DNA of 64,000 nt from Mycoplasmatota bacterium (GTDB lineage: Bacteria; Bacillota_I; Bacilli_A; Haloplasmatales; Haloplasmataceae), in assembly GCA_018394295.1 (NCBI GenBank), contig CP074573.1, positions 1,929,156 to 1,993,155 on the forward strand. Reading direction: 5' to 3'. The position numbers were made by a program, and so were the translations under genes. A model generated the notes under the pieces. It ran no database searches and had not been told where the DNA came from. It saw nothing but the letters and a program-made list of their open reading frames with translations. Shown here one piece after another: positions 7,715 through 16,946 of this stretch (positions within the stretch are counted from its first letter, which is position 1; every line of letters starts with the position of its first letter).

Positions 7715-8718
7715 TTTATTAATTTTAAATCAAAAGCTACTTTACTGCACCCAACAATCTTATTGTTATCATTTTTAATACTTTTTGGAAATGCTTTGTA
7801 TAATCTATCAATTGTTTCTTTATTATCATAATGAATGTCTTCTAATATTTTCGCTACGATAAATGGCCAACTTTCTTCTGAACCATCCATAACTTTAATC
7901 GCAAATCCTAAGCGTTCCCTTTTTAAACCAAAACAATAAACGCCTTTTGCACCACCTTTGGCAACGATATTTTCATCTTGATTAAGTAATGAACAGATAA
8001 GATTTGATCCCGATACCATGTCATGATGTTTATTCATTAGTTTAGTTATTTTAATGACTGCATTTCTTATTTTACTGTCTTCTATTATATCTGGGCAAGC
8101 AAGTTTAAAATATATATTAGCTAAATTTTTTAAAGGTAACGCAAATACCGGTACACCACATCCATCTACACCAATTTTGATTTCATTTTTGGGATAATCT
8201 GAAAGAATAGAAATATGTTCTACTATTTCTTGCTGCACTTGATTACTTATATCCCAGTAATTATCACTGGGGTAACCTAACGCCTTGCATAGTGTGATGA
8301 TATTAAAATGTTTACCCGAGCAATTATGATATATTCTACGCTTAGGCATATTTTTTCTTAAAAGATTCTCTTTACTTTCGTTGTTTAGTGGATAAGTAGG
8401 AAGACAAATAAGTTCTCTTTCCTCTATTCCAACCTTTTTCATTATTCCTTCTAAAGCTTCTACATGCATCGATTGAGCCCTATGCGATGCTACTAATACT
8501 ACTATTTCTTTTTCTGTAAATTGACACTTCTTTTCTATTCCTCGTTTTATTAACGGAATCGCTTGAACTGTCTTAGCTGATGATCTTAAATATGATAAAA
8601 AATTAATATCACCAACTGCGTACTTTATTTCTCCCCTATCTGTAACACCACATATATGTCCCCAATGCTCACATTCTAAAATGTCACCTCGATAGTCTTC
8701 TACTAATAATGCTTGCAT
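7711..8718 (-). CDS. Asparaginase, Rhizobium etli type (PF06089)
   Basis: A 335-residue cytoplasmic enzyme expected to hydrolyse L-asparagine to aspartate and ammonia. The family motifs are present: LRSSAKTVQA with the serine-lysine pair, VLVASHRAQSMHVEAL, YHNCSGKHFNI, and GVDGCGVPVFALPL. This serine-based class is unrelated to the bacterial type I/II threonine asparaginases. It starts directly after the stop of the GNAT gene (TAAATG) and its own stop overlaps the cutC start, so the three genes form one transcription unit. Confidence 0.9.
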   Translation of the reverse strand: MQALLVEDYRGDILECEHWGHICGVTDRGEIKYAVGDINFLSYLRSSAKTVQAIPLIKRGIEKKCQFTEKEIVVLVASHRAQSMHVEALEGIMKKVGIEERELICLPTYPLNNESKENLLRKNMPKRRIYHNCSGKHFNIITLCKALGYPSDNYWDISNQVQQEIVEHISILSDYPKNEIKIGVDGCGVPVFALPLKNLANIYFKLACPDIIEDSKIRNAVIKITKLMNKHHDMVSGSNLICSLLNQDENIVAKGGAKGVYCFGLKRERLGFAIKVMDGSEESWPFIVAKILEDIHYDNKETIDRLYKAFPKSIKNDNNKIVGCSKVAFDLKLIK

Positions 8719-9699
8719 TTAATTATTCAACCCTTTATTTAAATGAATACGCTCATCTACTCGTCTTATCATTGCGTAAGAATAGGGGATAAAATGTTTC
8801 AACCAGAAATTTCTTCCTTCATAATTTGCTGATTCAAAATCAGTTGAACACCTTTTAAGTCCTTTAGAAATCGCCCAATCAGTTGCTTCATTTAATAATC
8901 TTGCCATAATATGATTTCCACGATATTTAGGAATTACATACGCACCATTAATTGCCATTGTATCTCCATCATCTAATTCATCCATATTTATTTCAGAAGT
9001 ATTTGTCTTTAAATAACCTAAAATTTGATCATCTTGTTCTGCTATCCATAAATGATTGTTTTCTATCTCTAACCAATCATAGTATTCTTGATAACTATCT
9101 TCTTCGTCATCATATAAAAAAATTGGAGCTTTCGCTAGATGCTCATTTATTCCTTTAAAAAGAAGGTTCATCTTTGGTAAATCTATTTTCTTAGCTTTTC
9201 TTATCACTATATCATCAGTTTTTTCAGGGATATTCACCTTTTCAAGTTTACGCACTGCATCAATCACATACATTCCAAAACCATTGTAAACCCAAGTATC
9301 TAAGATTTCTTCTTCATTAGCATACATTAAAATACTATGGGTATAACAACCATCTTCAACCCATATATCTGATATTTTTTGATACAGTAAATTATAGATT
9401 CTACTTTTATCATAACCTTTTAAAACACCTGTTAGAAATGGTAATACTAAAGCCCCTTTTACTGTCCCCTTATAATCATCAATATAAAATCCCTTCATAA
9501 AACCAACTACTTTATTATCTTCAATCGCAACTAGAAAACGATTATCGTCTACAAATTTACTTAATCTTTCCACATGTTTATCATAATTTACATACTTATC
9601 TGATAAAATAGGTAGTTTAACCAAGGCATCTTTATATTTTTCTGTTAAAATGCTTGCTATTTCATTAATATATTCTTTTTTAAGATAGGTATATTCCAT
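8719..9699 (-). CDS. Tandem GNAT acetyltransferase
   Basis: A 326-residue protein with two GNAT folds. The N-terminal one (about 1-150) includes VAIEDNKVVGFMKGFYI; the C-terminal one (about 165-305) has the acetyl-CoA loop AYVIPKYRGNHIMARLL and the following WLKHFIPYSYAMIRR. The second loop (YRGNHIM) matches the RxxGxG/A acetyl-CoA site loosely; the first domain looks degenerate at that site. I chose the ATG at 9699 because GGGAGGGAAA lies 7 bases upstream; an earlier ATG at 9744 would overlap the previous gene. The substrate is unknown. Confidence 0.85.
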   Translation of the reverse strand: MEYTYLKKEYINEIASILTEKYKDALVKLPILSDKYVNYDKHVERLSKFVDDNRFLVAIEDNKVVGFMKGFYIDDYKGTVKGALVLPFLTGVLKGYDKSRIYNLLYQKISDIWVEDGCYTHSILMYANEEEILDTWVYNGFGMYVIDAVRKLEKVNIPEKTDDIVIRKAKKIDLPKMNLLFKGINEHLAKAPIFLYDDEEDSYQEYYDWLEIENNHLWIAEQDDQILGYLKTNTSEINMDELDDGDTMAINGAYVIPKYRGNHIMARLLNEATDWAISKGLKRCSTDFESANYEGRNFWLKHFIPYSYAMIRRVDERIHLNKGLNN

Positions 9700-9718
9700 C
9701 TCAACTTTCCCTCCCAAT

Positions 9719-10708
9719 TTATATATTTTCATAAAATCTTTCATTATTTAATAATGGTAAAATATAATCTCTACAAATCTCTTTCGTACGTCTTAAATAC
9801 CATTCTTTTGTATCAGGGTTATATAGTTGTGTTGCCATAAATAATAATATTGACATGATAAAGAAACCCTCAATATATTTCATATCATTCTCTGGTATAT
9901 CACGTATACACCTATAACCCTTTAATACCTCTTTTCTTATTGATAAAGGACTAAAATCAGCTATTATCCCTCCTAAATCCATATAAAAATAACCATGTCC
10001 ACTAAGACAAAAATCAATTGGGGATATGATTTCATTCTGTATGATTAGATTAGATTTATGTAAATCAGCATGAATAACGCCAAAAGAATCGTAAACTTTA
10101 CCAAGTTCTTCCATAAAACTAATTATTTTCTCCCCACCTTTTTTAATTAGCTCATATTCCTCATCTTTAATAAGGTTTAGATTAATTCCTTTTTTAATTT
10201 GTTTTATTACTGATATCATCTTCTCTTTATCATAACGGTGTCGTTTAAGTTCTTTTCCTTCAGACCAACTAGATGAAAAATTATGAAGTTTAGCTGTTAA
10301 AACTCCAGTAAGGTAGGCTTGTTTACTAAAATCAGCATCTTCTTTACTCAATGTTTTTCCCTTTATCCAATTTAATATGGTAGCATATATCGTTCTATCC
10401 TTAACTAAAATTTTTGAAACATAATCTCCTTTTATATTTTTCACTGGTCTTTGAACTAGGATATCCGTATTCTCATCTATTGCACTAATAAACTCTATTT
10501 CAGAACACAAATTATCATATGAATGTTGAACGGTTGATAGTGAAAATCCTTCTTTAGGTATATGAATACGCAATACAAATTCTTTACTTGTTGATCCATC
10601 AATTACTTTATAGGTCATATTTTCATTATGTCTAATAAAAGTAACTTGTGGATTAGATATTTTATATTGCCTTAATACACTTTCTACTAATTGATCAATA
10701 ATTACCAC
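9719..10708 (-). CDS. APH/homoserine kinase-like phosphotransferase
   Basis: A 329-residue protein with the APH fold: the catalytic loop is FGVIHADLHKSNLII and the metal site is SPIDFCLSGHG, followed by YMDLGGIIADF. The N-terminal half contains a nucleotide-binding lobe (EFVLRIHIPKEGF). The HADLHKSN/DFxxxGxG pattern places it with the YcbJ/SrkA/homoserine kinase II branch rather than true aminoglycoside kinases. The start is uncertain: the GTG at 10708 is the first in-frame start, but its ribosome site is weak. It heads the cluster with the tandem GNAT, asparaginase and cutC genes. Confidence 0.82.
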   Translation of the reverse strand: MVIIDQLVESVLRQYKISNPQVTFIRHNENMTYKVIDGSTSKEFVLRIHIPKEGFSLSTVQHSYDNLCSEIEFISAIDENTDILVQRPVKNIKGDYVSKILVKDRTIYATILNWIKGKTLSKEDADFSKQAYLTGVLTAKLHNFSSSWSEGKELKRHRYDKEKMISVIKQIKKGINLNLIKDEEYELIKKGGEKIISFMEELGKVYDSFGVIHADLHKSNLIIQNEIISPIDFCLSGHGYFYMDLGGIIADFSPLSIRKEVLKGYRCIRDIPENDMKYIEGFFIMSILLFMATQLYNPDTKEWYLRRTKEICRDYILPLLNNERFYENI

Positions 10709-10777
10709 CCCATTAATAATGAATATATATAATTATAGCAAACAAATGTAAAATATTGTCAATATTTTTGAAATAAA

Positions 10778-10804
10778 TACAAAAAGTGCTGATTATTCAG
10801 CACT
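10778..10804 (-). terminator. Terminator overlapping the stop of the reductase gene
   Basis: AGTGCTGA and TCAGCACT form an 8-bp stem with a four-base loop, followed by TTTTTG on the minus strand. The reductase stop codon is at the loop, an economical overlap. Confidence 0.85.
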
Positions 10805-11440
10805 AAATGGTCTATCAAACCTTTTATCAAACGCATTATTATTACGTAAGAACTTATTCCAAAATATATCCATTAAACCTATTTTTTTGATTAATCGAAC
10901 TAGTTTAAGTTTTAATCCAACTATTTTGTAAGGTTTTTTCAAATCATTTATAATCTGCTTATCAAAGCAACTAGATTCTTCATAAACTCTTCCAAACTCT
11001 TTAAGTTTATTAAAGAGCTTTTTTGTCAAAAATGAAGGCATGGTATAGATCGCTGCTGCTTCTGGTTTTACTAAAGTCCCAAGAAATTTCATATTTAATT
11101 CCTCTGCTAGAGATTCAAAATACCTTTCAATATATTCACCTTGAAATCCTTCAGGAAAACCATATTGTAGTATAAATCCTATTGACTTATTGTTTGTTAT
11201 TTCTCTATTAAGATGCTCTATAAAACGCATAAGACATCCAGGCATCCCATGAACGTATAAAGGTAAGGCGATGATAATAGAATCAAAATCTTTAATTAGA
11301 TTTGCAAGAACTTCATTATCTTCTTCTATAATCCTTTTAATAACTACTTCTTCTTTTATATCCTTGATAAAATTTTGAATAAATATTTCTGTATTACCTT
11401 TTTTTCCTTTTGGAGAACCATTAATAATTAGTGTTTTCAT
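10793..11440 (-). CDS. NAD(P)H-dependent flavodoxin-fold oxidoreductase
   Basis: A 215-residue flavoprotein. The N-terminus MKTLIINGSPKGKKGNTEIF is the FMN-phosphate loop of the flavodoxin/NADPH-dependent FMN reductase fold, and IIIALPLYVHGMPGCLMRF is the second flavin-contacting loop. The C-terminal 70 residues include a basic helix. The ATG at 11440 has AGAGGTGA eight bases upstream; the GTG at 11449 is part of that site. Its start lies inside the previous flavodoxin-fold gene (20-base overlap), so the two products are made together and may act as a pair. Confidence 0.86.
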   Translation of the reverse strand: MKTLIINGSPKGKKGNTEIFIQNFIKDIKEEVVIKRIIEEDNEVLANLIKDFDSIIIALPLYVHGMPGCLMRFIEHLNREITNNKSIGFILQYGFPEGFQGEYIERYFESLAEELNMKFLGTLVKPEAAAIYTMPSFLTKKLFNKLKEFGRVYEESSCFDKQIINDLKKPYKIVGLKLKLVRLIKKIGLMDIFWNKFLRNNNAFDKRFDRPFSAE

Positions 11441-11909
11441 ATTTTTCACCTCTATAATCTTTTATTTTTTTAAAACTTACTTTTTTTGAACGAAACTGAG
11501 TAAATGTCCTAATTATATAATCTTTAAGGATTTCTCTTCCTTTTTCTGAATGAAAATCACCTTGATAATAAAATTCAATATCAGGATATTTATCATATCG
11601 TGGTTGATGATTAAAACCATCTCCTGAAACATCCATATAGGGAAGAAAATGGGGGATTAGTCTGTCTAATAATGTTTTTATTTTCCCACTAATAAATCCA
11701 TTCTTAACTTCAGAAAATATGATTACCTTATCTGCTTCTAAATAGAATCGGTAAAAATCATTTAAATCTTTATGAACACATTTACCAGGTGTTTTTATCC
11801 AACAATTCCAACACCCTTTACAATCTTTTGGATTAAAATTACGTAAGTCCATTTCATAAATTGAATTAACTTCTAAATCACTACACTCTCTAATAACTAT
11901 TGTTTTCAT
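11421..11909 (-). CDS. Flavodoxin-fold protein with CxxCW motif
   Basis: A 162-residue protein of the NAD(P)H-dependent oxidoreductase/flavodoxin family. It carries the motif DCKGCWNCWIKTPGKCVHKD, seen in small iron-sulfur-like or redox flavoproteins of Clostridia and Bacilli, followed by ADKVIIFSEVKNGFISGKIK, the flavin loop. The N-terminal loop is short, so the fold begins late. It overlaps the next reductase gene, which has the full flavodoxin loop. The electron partner and substrate are unknown. Confidence 0.8.
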   Translation of the reverse strand: MKTIVIRECSDLEVNSIYEMDLRNFNPKDCKGCWNCWIKTPGKCVHKDLNDFYRFYLEADKVIIFSEVKNGFISGKIKTLLDRLIPHFLPYMDVSGDGFNHQPRYDKYPDIEFYYQGDFHSEKGREILKDYIIRTFTQFRSKKVSFKKIKDYRGEKYENTNY

Positions 11910-12002
11910 TCTTTCACCTCAAATATTTTATTTTTTTTATTACATGTCTATTTTATGTTGAGGAGTTTACTCAACTGCAACAGATAAATTTAAATTTTTT
12001 CA

Positions 12003-12046
12003 TATAAAAAAAGCAATAGTATAGAGTATACTCCAAACTATTGCTT
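12003..12046 (-). terminator. Terminator after the methyltransferase frame
   Basis: AAGCAATAGT (12011-12020) and ACTATTGCTT (12037-12046) form a 10-bp stem; on the minus strand it is followed by TTTTTT. An inner GAGTATACTC palindrome lies in the loop. Confidence 0.8.
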
Positions 12047-12051
12047 CTAAT

Positions 12052-12954
12052 TTAAATAGATTTTCTATCAAAAATCATTATTTTCGCATGCACTTTATCT
12101 TCTTCTTTAAAAAAGTCATTTATATTGCTACCTTCCTGTAATATAGCTTCCTCATAGTCACTTGTTTCAATATAATTTAAATTTTTTATTTTTTGTTTAA
12201 TTGCCCGATTGTCGAAAAACGCCCACTTTTTTCTATCAAGTCTTGAAAACATATCTGCTTTTTTGAAATATAAATATAGTCCGATAATACTACTTTTATC
12301 TTTAATGTATTGATTGAGGCTTTGATAAATATCGATATCTGAACGAAAAGCATTTTTGAAGGTAGCTAAGAAATCAATCACAATATCAATCGTATTAGTT
12401 TTGATTGGAAGTGCGTCTAATTCACAACATATATACAAAACATTTATATTTGAAAAATTACCTTCGATTGATTTTTTAGTGATTTTTAATTTCTCAATAT
12501 CTTCATCAACTAGTATCATTAATTTAATATCCGTTGTTTTTTCTAATAAGTTCAGTTCAACAGGTCCAACTCCAGTTTTCATAAATAAAAGGATTTTATC
12601 AGATAAATTTCTATCAACTAATACTCGTGCAATTTCTTCATTACGCTTAATCATAATATCAATAAAAGATTTTGGTGTCTCATTCATTAATTCATCAATG
12701 TAATTTTGTCTACCATCATATGGTTCAATAATATCTAATTGATTTGAATTACTGAGAATAATTCCATCTTTAATGAACAAGGTATAGCCACACCTACATT
12801 CTCCTTTAGCATTATAAATACTATTATGCTTAAGGACCCCTTCACTAAATTCGATCGTTTCACCACATTTAGGACAACTAATAAAATCTAACAGGTTAAA
12901 CCCTATTCCATAGGCTTTAACTAATTTTTTATCTCTACTTTTAATTTTATTTAA
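12052..12954 (-). CDS. Zinc-ribbon plus methyltransferase half of a split MerR-methyltransferase fusion
   Basis: The open frame runs from 12954, just after a stop codon, to 12052. It encodes a zinc ribbon (FISCPKCGE and then CRCGY) followed by an IKDGIIL linker and a Rossmann-like methyltransferase-type domain (LLFMKTGVGPVEL, then KLMILVDED). No ATG, GTG or TTG precedes the zinc ribbon in frame: an ATT at 12945 or a TTG at 12780 (which would drop the zinc ribbon) are the only options. In Bacillota the same order, MerR then zinc ribbon then methyltransferase, occurs as one protein, and here the MerR part sits directly upstream in another frame. The canonical GxGxG loop is weak (KTGVG), so activity is doubtful. 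This is probably a broken gene. Confidence 0.65.
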   Translation of the reverse strand, partial: LNKIKSRDKKLVKAYGIGFNLLDFISCPKCGETIEFSEGVLKHNSIYNAKGECRCGYTLFIKDGIILSNSNQLDIIEPYDGRQNYIDELMNETPKSFIDIMIKRNEEIARVLVDRNLSDKILLFMKTGVGPVELNLLEKTTDIKLMILVDEDIEKLKITKKSIEGNFSNINVLYICCELDALPIKTNTIDIVIDFLATFKNAFRSDIDIYQSLNQYIKDKSSIIGLYLYFKKADMFSRLDRKKWAFFDNRAIKQKIKNLNYIETSDYEEAILQEGSNINDFFKEEDKVHAKIMIFDRKSI

Positions 12955-12971
12955 TTAAATTTTTATAAGGT

Positions 12972-13283
12972 CTAATGCTTTAGATAAATGGATAATTTCT
13001 TTTTTACACTTCTTTGTTTCTCAAGTAATATCTGTTCATATAAATTACTTTCAATAATTGTTTCGATTTTATTTAGTTTGTCAATTGAAATTATTTTCTT
13101 TATTTCATCTAACGTGAAGTTAAGATTCTTTAAATATAATACTCTATCTAATTGATCTTGTTGTTCATTTTCAAAGTAAAAATACTTTCCTTTTCTTATT
13201 GGATGAGTTAAATTTAAATCAATATAATATCTAACAGTATCCACACTTATCTTATTTTTTTGAGCGAAAATTCCAATTCTCAC
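12972..13283 (-). CDS. MerR-type DNA-binding part of the split fusion
   Basis: A 103-residue protein with the MerR helix-turn-helix (MRIGIFAQKNKISVDTVRYY) and a following coiled helix ending KKKLSIYLKH. GTG start with GAGGTGATTTT upstream. It is shorter than normal MerR regulators and lacks an effector domain. The zinc-ribbon/methyltransferase frame begins 17 bases after its stop in a different phase, so the two are probably remnants of a single fusion gene. A stand-alone short MerR protein remains possible. Confidence 0.7.
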   Translation of the reverse strand: MRIGIFAQKNKISVDTVRYYIDLNLTHPIRKGKYFYFENEQQDQLDRVLYLKNLNFTLDEIKKIISIDKLNKIETIIESNLYEQILLEKQRSVKKKLSIYLKH

Positions 13284-13331
13284 AAAATCACCTCAATTAC
13301 TATATATTATATTTTAATATGGATTTATTTT

Positions 13332-14420
13332 TCAGCTTTTTAATCTATTTTGAATTTCTATAAATTCTTTCTTTTCATGCAAACATGCAAATACTGAATT
13401 TGTCGTTCGCTCATAAAGCAATTCACTATCAGTACTCTCAAAATTCTTAATTAAATCGCTTTTATTGTAACTACATTGATTAACAAATAAGGAGGTATAC
13501 TTTGTTGATTCTTTTAAATTATCAAATTTTTTAGCGTTCTCCTCAGCCAATTTAAGATATTTTATTCCATTATCACATTTCCCAATAGCACATGATAATT
13601 CTGCGAGTCTACAATAAATTCTTCTTAACCGACAACTATAAAATAACGTATTATCATCATAAAAAATTACATTATATAAATTTTTAGCAGCTTCTACACA
13701 CTGAATTTTTTCTTCTAACGATAAATTTTTCCCATAACTAAATGTCAAAAGATTACTAGACATGAAATTAAGAAAAGAAAGTATGTTTTCCTGTATTTGT
13801 TTTATCCTATCATCACCAGAATATATATGTTCAAGCAACTTTTCCTTTGATATACATAGATTAGGCATTAAGTTAGCTAGCTCAATCGCCCTTTCTTTTT
13901 TGTCAAATTCTGGATAAGAATAACATAAAATTTGTATCGCTCCTTGCCTTATTTCATCATTTGTACAATCTTCAAGTATTCTTTCACATAAAGCTATCGC
14001 TTCTTCAATATATCCCTTTTCTTTACTCTCTTTTTCTTGCTCATCAGTTGCATTATAACTTCTTAAAGAATTAGCTAATCCAAGGGTTAATTGATAATTT
14101 TTTGGATATTCTTTTAAAGCTTCTCGCATTAATTGAATACTACCTTTCATATCACCAATATTCCTAAGTCTTTTGTTTTCATTCTCATATTCTTTAATTT
14201 TCTCATCCTTATTTTGTTCATCTTGTGTAAATAATTCATCAATAGAAACATCAAAAAAATTGGCGATTGTTGGAACTAATGTAATATCTGGTAAAGCCAC
14301 TCCATTTTCCCATTTACTTATTGCCTGATAACTTATCCCTAAATATTCAGCAAGTTTTTCTTGTGTTACATCTTGTTTCTTTCTAAGTCTCTTAATTACT
14401 TCACCTATTTTTATATTCAT
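13332..14420 (-). CDS. XRE-family regulator with C-terminal helical repeats
   Basis: A 362-residue protein with an N-terminal Cro/C1 helix-turn-helix (IGEVIKRLRKKQDVTQEKLA, then LGISYQAISKWENGVALPDI). A short acidic linker (QNKDEKIKEYENENKR) leads to about 270 residues of alpha-helical, TPR-like repeats (LREALKEYPKNYQLTLGLANS and similar). The layout matches regulators that sense a peptide or partner through helical repeats, but no partner peptide gene is visible beside it. The ribosome site is AGTAGGTG. It lies upstream of the MerR fragment on the same strand. Confidence 0.87.
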   Translation of the reverse strand: MNIKIGEVIKRLRKKQDVTQEKLAEYLGISYQAISKWENGVALPDITLVPTIANFFDVSIDELFTQDEQNKDEKIKEYENENKRLRNIGDMKGSIQLMREALKEYPKNYQLTLGLANSLRSYNATDEQEKESKEKGYIEEAIALCERILEDCTNDEIRQGAIQILCYSYPEFDKKERAIELANLMPNLCISKEKLLEHIYSGDDRIKQIQENILSFLNFMSSNLLTFSYGKNLSLEEKIQCVEAAKNLYNVIFYDDNTLFYSCRLRRIYCRLAELSCAIGKCDNGIKYLKLAEENAKKFDNLKESTKYTSLFVNQCSYNKSDLIKNFESTDSELLYERTTNSVFACLHEKKEFIEIQNRLKS

Positions 14421-14546
14421 ATATACACCTACTTCAATTATTTAACAGTACTGTTATGATATAAGTATATTGGTTATTTAAAATATATACAATAACTAAT
14501 TATTTTAGTTTTATACAACCATGGGTTGAGTTTAAAGATGTAGTAG

Positions 14547-16154
14547 TTACTTAAAATCAATTGAGGTACTCATTTCTTCAAAAAATACACTATAAGCAAA
14601 TACTTCTGATTCTTTATCTAAACTTAAATACTGGTGTTTAATTCCATATAAAATGATACTAGATCTAAACCACCCCAGCATTGAAATAGCTACATGCTCC
14701 ACATTGTCGAAAACCGCAATATTTTCTATTATCCATTTTTTAAATAAAGTATAATGATTAATTACTTTATCAAGTTTAGGACTTTTACTAATTGTTTCAT
14801 AGATTTTTTCTCTTTCACCATCTTGTAAATAAACCGTATTTACCTTGATTTTGTTTTCAATTACCTTAATTAAATTTTTCTCACACAATCTTTTAATTGA
14901 CTTATCATATTTCTTTAAAACATCTTCAACTACTAGTTCATCTTTTGAAGTCATGCAAATCATTCTTAAGACATCAACAAGATCATCCTCAAGTAATGTA
15001 ATTCTACGATTTCTTAGTTCAAGATGTGTAATATCATGTTCAAGATAAAATACAATTCTTTTAGAGTCAAAATGACCATTTAATCCTACAAAAAATAATT
15101 CTGGATCATACTCACGGTTTTCATAAGCTAGTGCATCCCACTTCCCACCAAATGGACGTTCACTTACTTTAAAATCACACACTTCATCTTCTAATAAAAC
15201 CCAAATCAACGATAGAAGTTGCCAGTAAAGATATTCTTTCGATAAATCACTTCCTACAAAACCAATCTCTCTAACATCTTCTATTACATCATCTAACCAA
15301 TCAAATACAGCTTTACCAAGTGACTCTTTTTCTCTAGTGATATATTCTTTCACTTCTCTTTGTTCTTTTTTTGATACAATTGTAAAATTGGTAACATATT
15401 TGTTTCTTTCTACTTCTTTTAGAACAGTCCCTAGTTTTAATTGATACACTATTTCTTCAATATAAGGCATGGAGATACCTAGTTCTAAAGCGAAGTCTTT
15501 TAGTGATGATGGATTTTTATAGGCATGTAATAAAATATTTTTTTGAATCAGATTAGAGAACAAATTCCATGGACTCCCTTCAGTACCTTCTTTATTTACA
15601 TGAAATAATGGGCTTAAGTCTTCTGGAGAATAAGTTTTTTTTCCATTTAATTGATTCAATTGGATAACCTCCTTTAATTTTTGACGTAAACTGTATAACT
15701 TATATTTTACAGTTCCTAGAGGAAGATTAGTGTTTTTAGAAATTTCTTTAATAGATAAGTCATCAATATAATAAGCAACAAGAATGTTTAAATAGTCTTT
15801 AGATAATAACTTTAATGCACATCTAACACTTTCACTCTGTTCTTTTAGAACAAGATTATCAAATGCATTAATTTGGTTATTAGGGAGTCTATCTAGATCA
15901 TATTCATTTATTAAATTTTTGCGTTCTTTCACTCTATATTTTATAAATTTAGCATATTGATTTTTGACTATTTTCCAAACATAATTATCAAAATTTTCTG
16001 GAATAATACCTTTTTTAAAATTAATGATTATATCCATTAAAATAGTTTGCGAAAGGTCCTCTGCATCATTTACACAACTTATTCTTTTAATAGAGTAAAA
16101 GTAAATCTTATCAAGATACTCTGTTAGTAACTTATCAATTAATCGTTCTTCCAT
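14547..16154 (-). CDS. ECF-type sigma factor with a long C-terminal extension
   Basis: A 535-residue protein. Residues about 5-75 form sigma region 2 (DAEDLSQTILMDIIINFKKG, with YVWKIVKNQYAKFIKYR) and about 110-165 region 4 (LSIKEISKNTNLPLGTVKYK). Ordinary ECF factors end here at about 165-190 residues. The remaining 350 residues hold a second helix-turn-helix-like part (LKDFALELGISMPYIEEIVY) and then a domain with WKxD-like aromatic motifs (PFGGKWDALAYENREYDPEL) that I do not recognise. No anti-sigma gene follows. The extension probably controls the sigma part in cis. Confidence 0.85.
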   Translation of the reverse strand: MEERLIDKLLTEYLDKIYFYSIKRISCVNDAEDLSQTILMDIIINFKKGIIPENFDNYVWKIVKNQYAKFIKYRVKERKNLINEYDLDRLPNNQINAFDNLVLKEQSESVRCALKLLSKDYLNILVAYYIDDLSIKEISKNTNLPLGTVKYKLYSLRQKLKEVIQLNQLNGKKTYSPEDLSPLFHVNKEGTEGSPWNLFSNLIQKNILLHAYKNPSSLKDFALELGISMPYIEEIVYQLKLGTVLKEVERNKYVTNFTIVSKKEQREVKEYITREKESLGKAVFDWLDDVIEDVREIGFVGSDLSKEYLYWQLLSLIWVLLEDEVCDFKVSERPFGGKWDALAYENREYDPELFFVGLNGHFDSKRIVFYLEHDITHLELRNRRITLLEDDLVDVLRMICMTSKDELVVEDVLKKYDKSIKRLCEKNLIKVIENKIKVNTVYLQDGEREKIYETISKSPKLDKVINHYTLFKKWIIENIAVFDNVEHVAISMLGWFRSSIILYGIKHQYLSLDKESEVFAYSVFFEEMSTSIDFK

Positions 16155-16331
16155 ATATTCACCTACTTCACTTATATAGTGTCAGAAGATTGAAATTGGT
16201 TTGAAAAAATATTTATTTTTTTATAAATTTTTACTTTCAATTATTCACTCTATATTTAAAATTATATCATAAATCATTTCAAGATTTAATACTTAGTCCA
16301 GTTCTGATCTTTTTGATATTATTAAAATGTA

Positions 16332-16367
16332 AAAGAGGATGAACTAGTATGTCAGTTCATCCTCTTT
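16332..16367. terminator. Terminator hairpin next to the ruined MerR copy
   Basis: AAAGAGGATGAAC and GTTCATCCTCTTT form a 13-bp stem with a ten-base loop. It lies about 9 bases downstream of the remnant MerR stop position on the minus strand. Confidence 0.7.
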
Positions 16368-16375
16368 ATTAATGA

Positions 16376-16762
16376 TTACTTTTTAGCAACGGGTGCTTGA
16401 ATCTCAGTTAAATAATTAGCAGAGTCTTCGTTTTCGTAAATTTCTGAAGTTCCTCCTATAATTACCTTCAGCATTATAAGCAAGAATAATATCTCTTAAT
16501 GGTAATACTTTATAAGATGGAATAGTTTTTATTGTGATGTCATAAAACAATAGAAATAATTACCCTTTTCAATTTTCCCTTTTAAGAAATCGTAAATGTT
16601 TAGAATCTAAATTACGTGCCATTAGTTAAACTATTTCAGAAAGTGAGAATCCCATTTCTTTCAAAGCTTGAATACGATTGACCTTTGTCAATAGAGTAGA
16701 ACCGATAACCATTAAACTTATCAATCTGTTCTGATTTTAGTAGTCCGTTTTACAATAATATT
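16376..16762 (-). pseudogene. Remnant of a MerR/GyrI regulator gene
   Basis: The sequence aligns with the intact MerR-GyrI gene at 18117-18932 over its C-terminal end (GTGCTTGAATCTCAGTT is shared) and again over the middle and N-terminal helix-turn-helix part. About 300 bases are missing between the shared TCTTC and the shared AAATTTCTGAAG segment, and several frameshifts and a damaged start are present. No open frame remains. It is the decayed partner of the downstream duplicate. Confidence 0.85.
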
Positions 16763-16946
16763 AGTTTAATCACCATATAATTTATAATCGATAATTATTA
16801 ATAAATAACTATATAATTTGCATTTCTATATGTTAACGTGTATTATTAAAGTAAATAAACAATTTATGGAAAAACTGATTTATAAGCGCATTTATAATCA
16901 AGTTTTTTTCGATAAAACATATATAATTGAGGTAGGAGATGACTTT

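Noticed and set aside
6135-10708. The two APH-fold genes as aminoglycoside resistance genes
   Set aside because: The fold is shared by many metabolic kinases, and nothing in the sequences points to aminoglycosides.
16818-16946. An N-terminal extension of AraC copy 1
   Set aside because: Copy 2 has the same ribosome site and ATG, and the extension has no match and no ribosome site.
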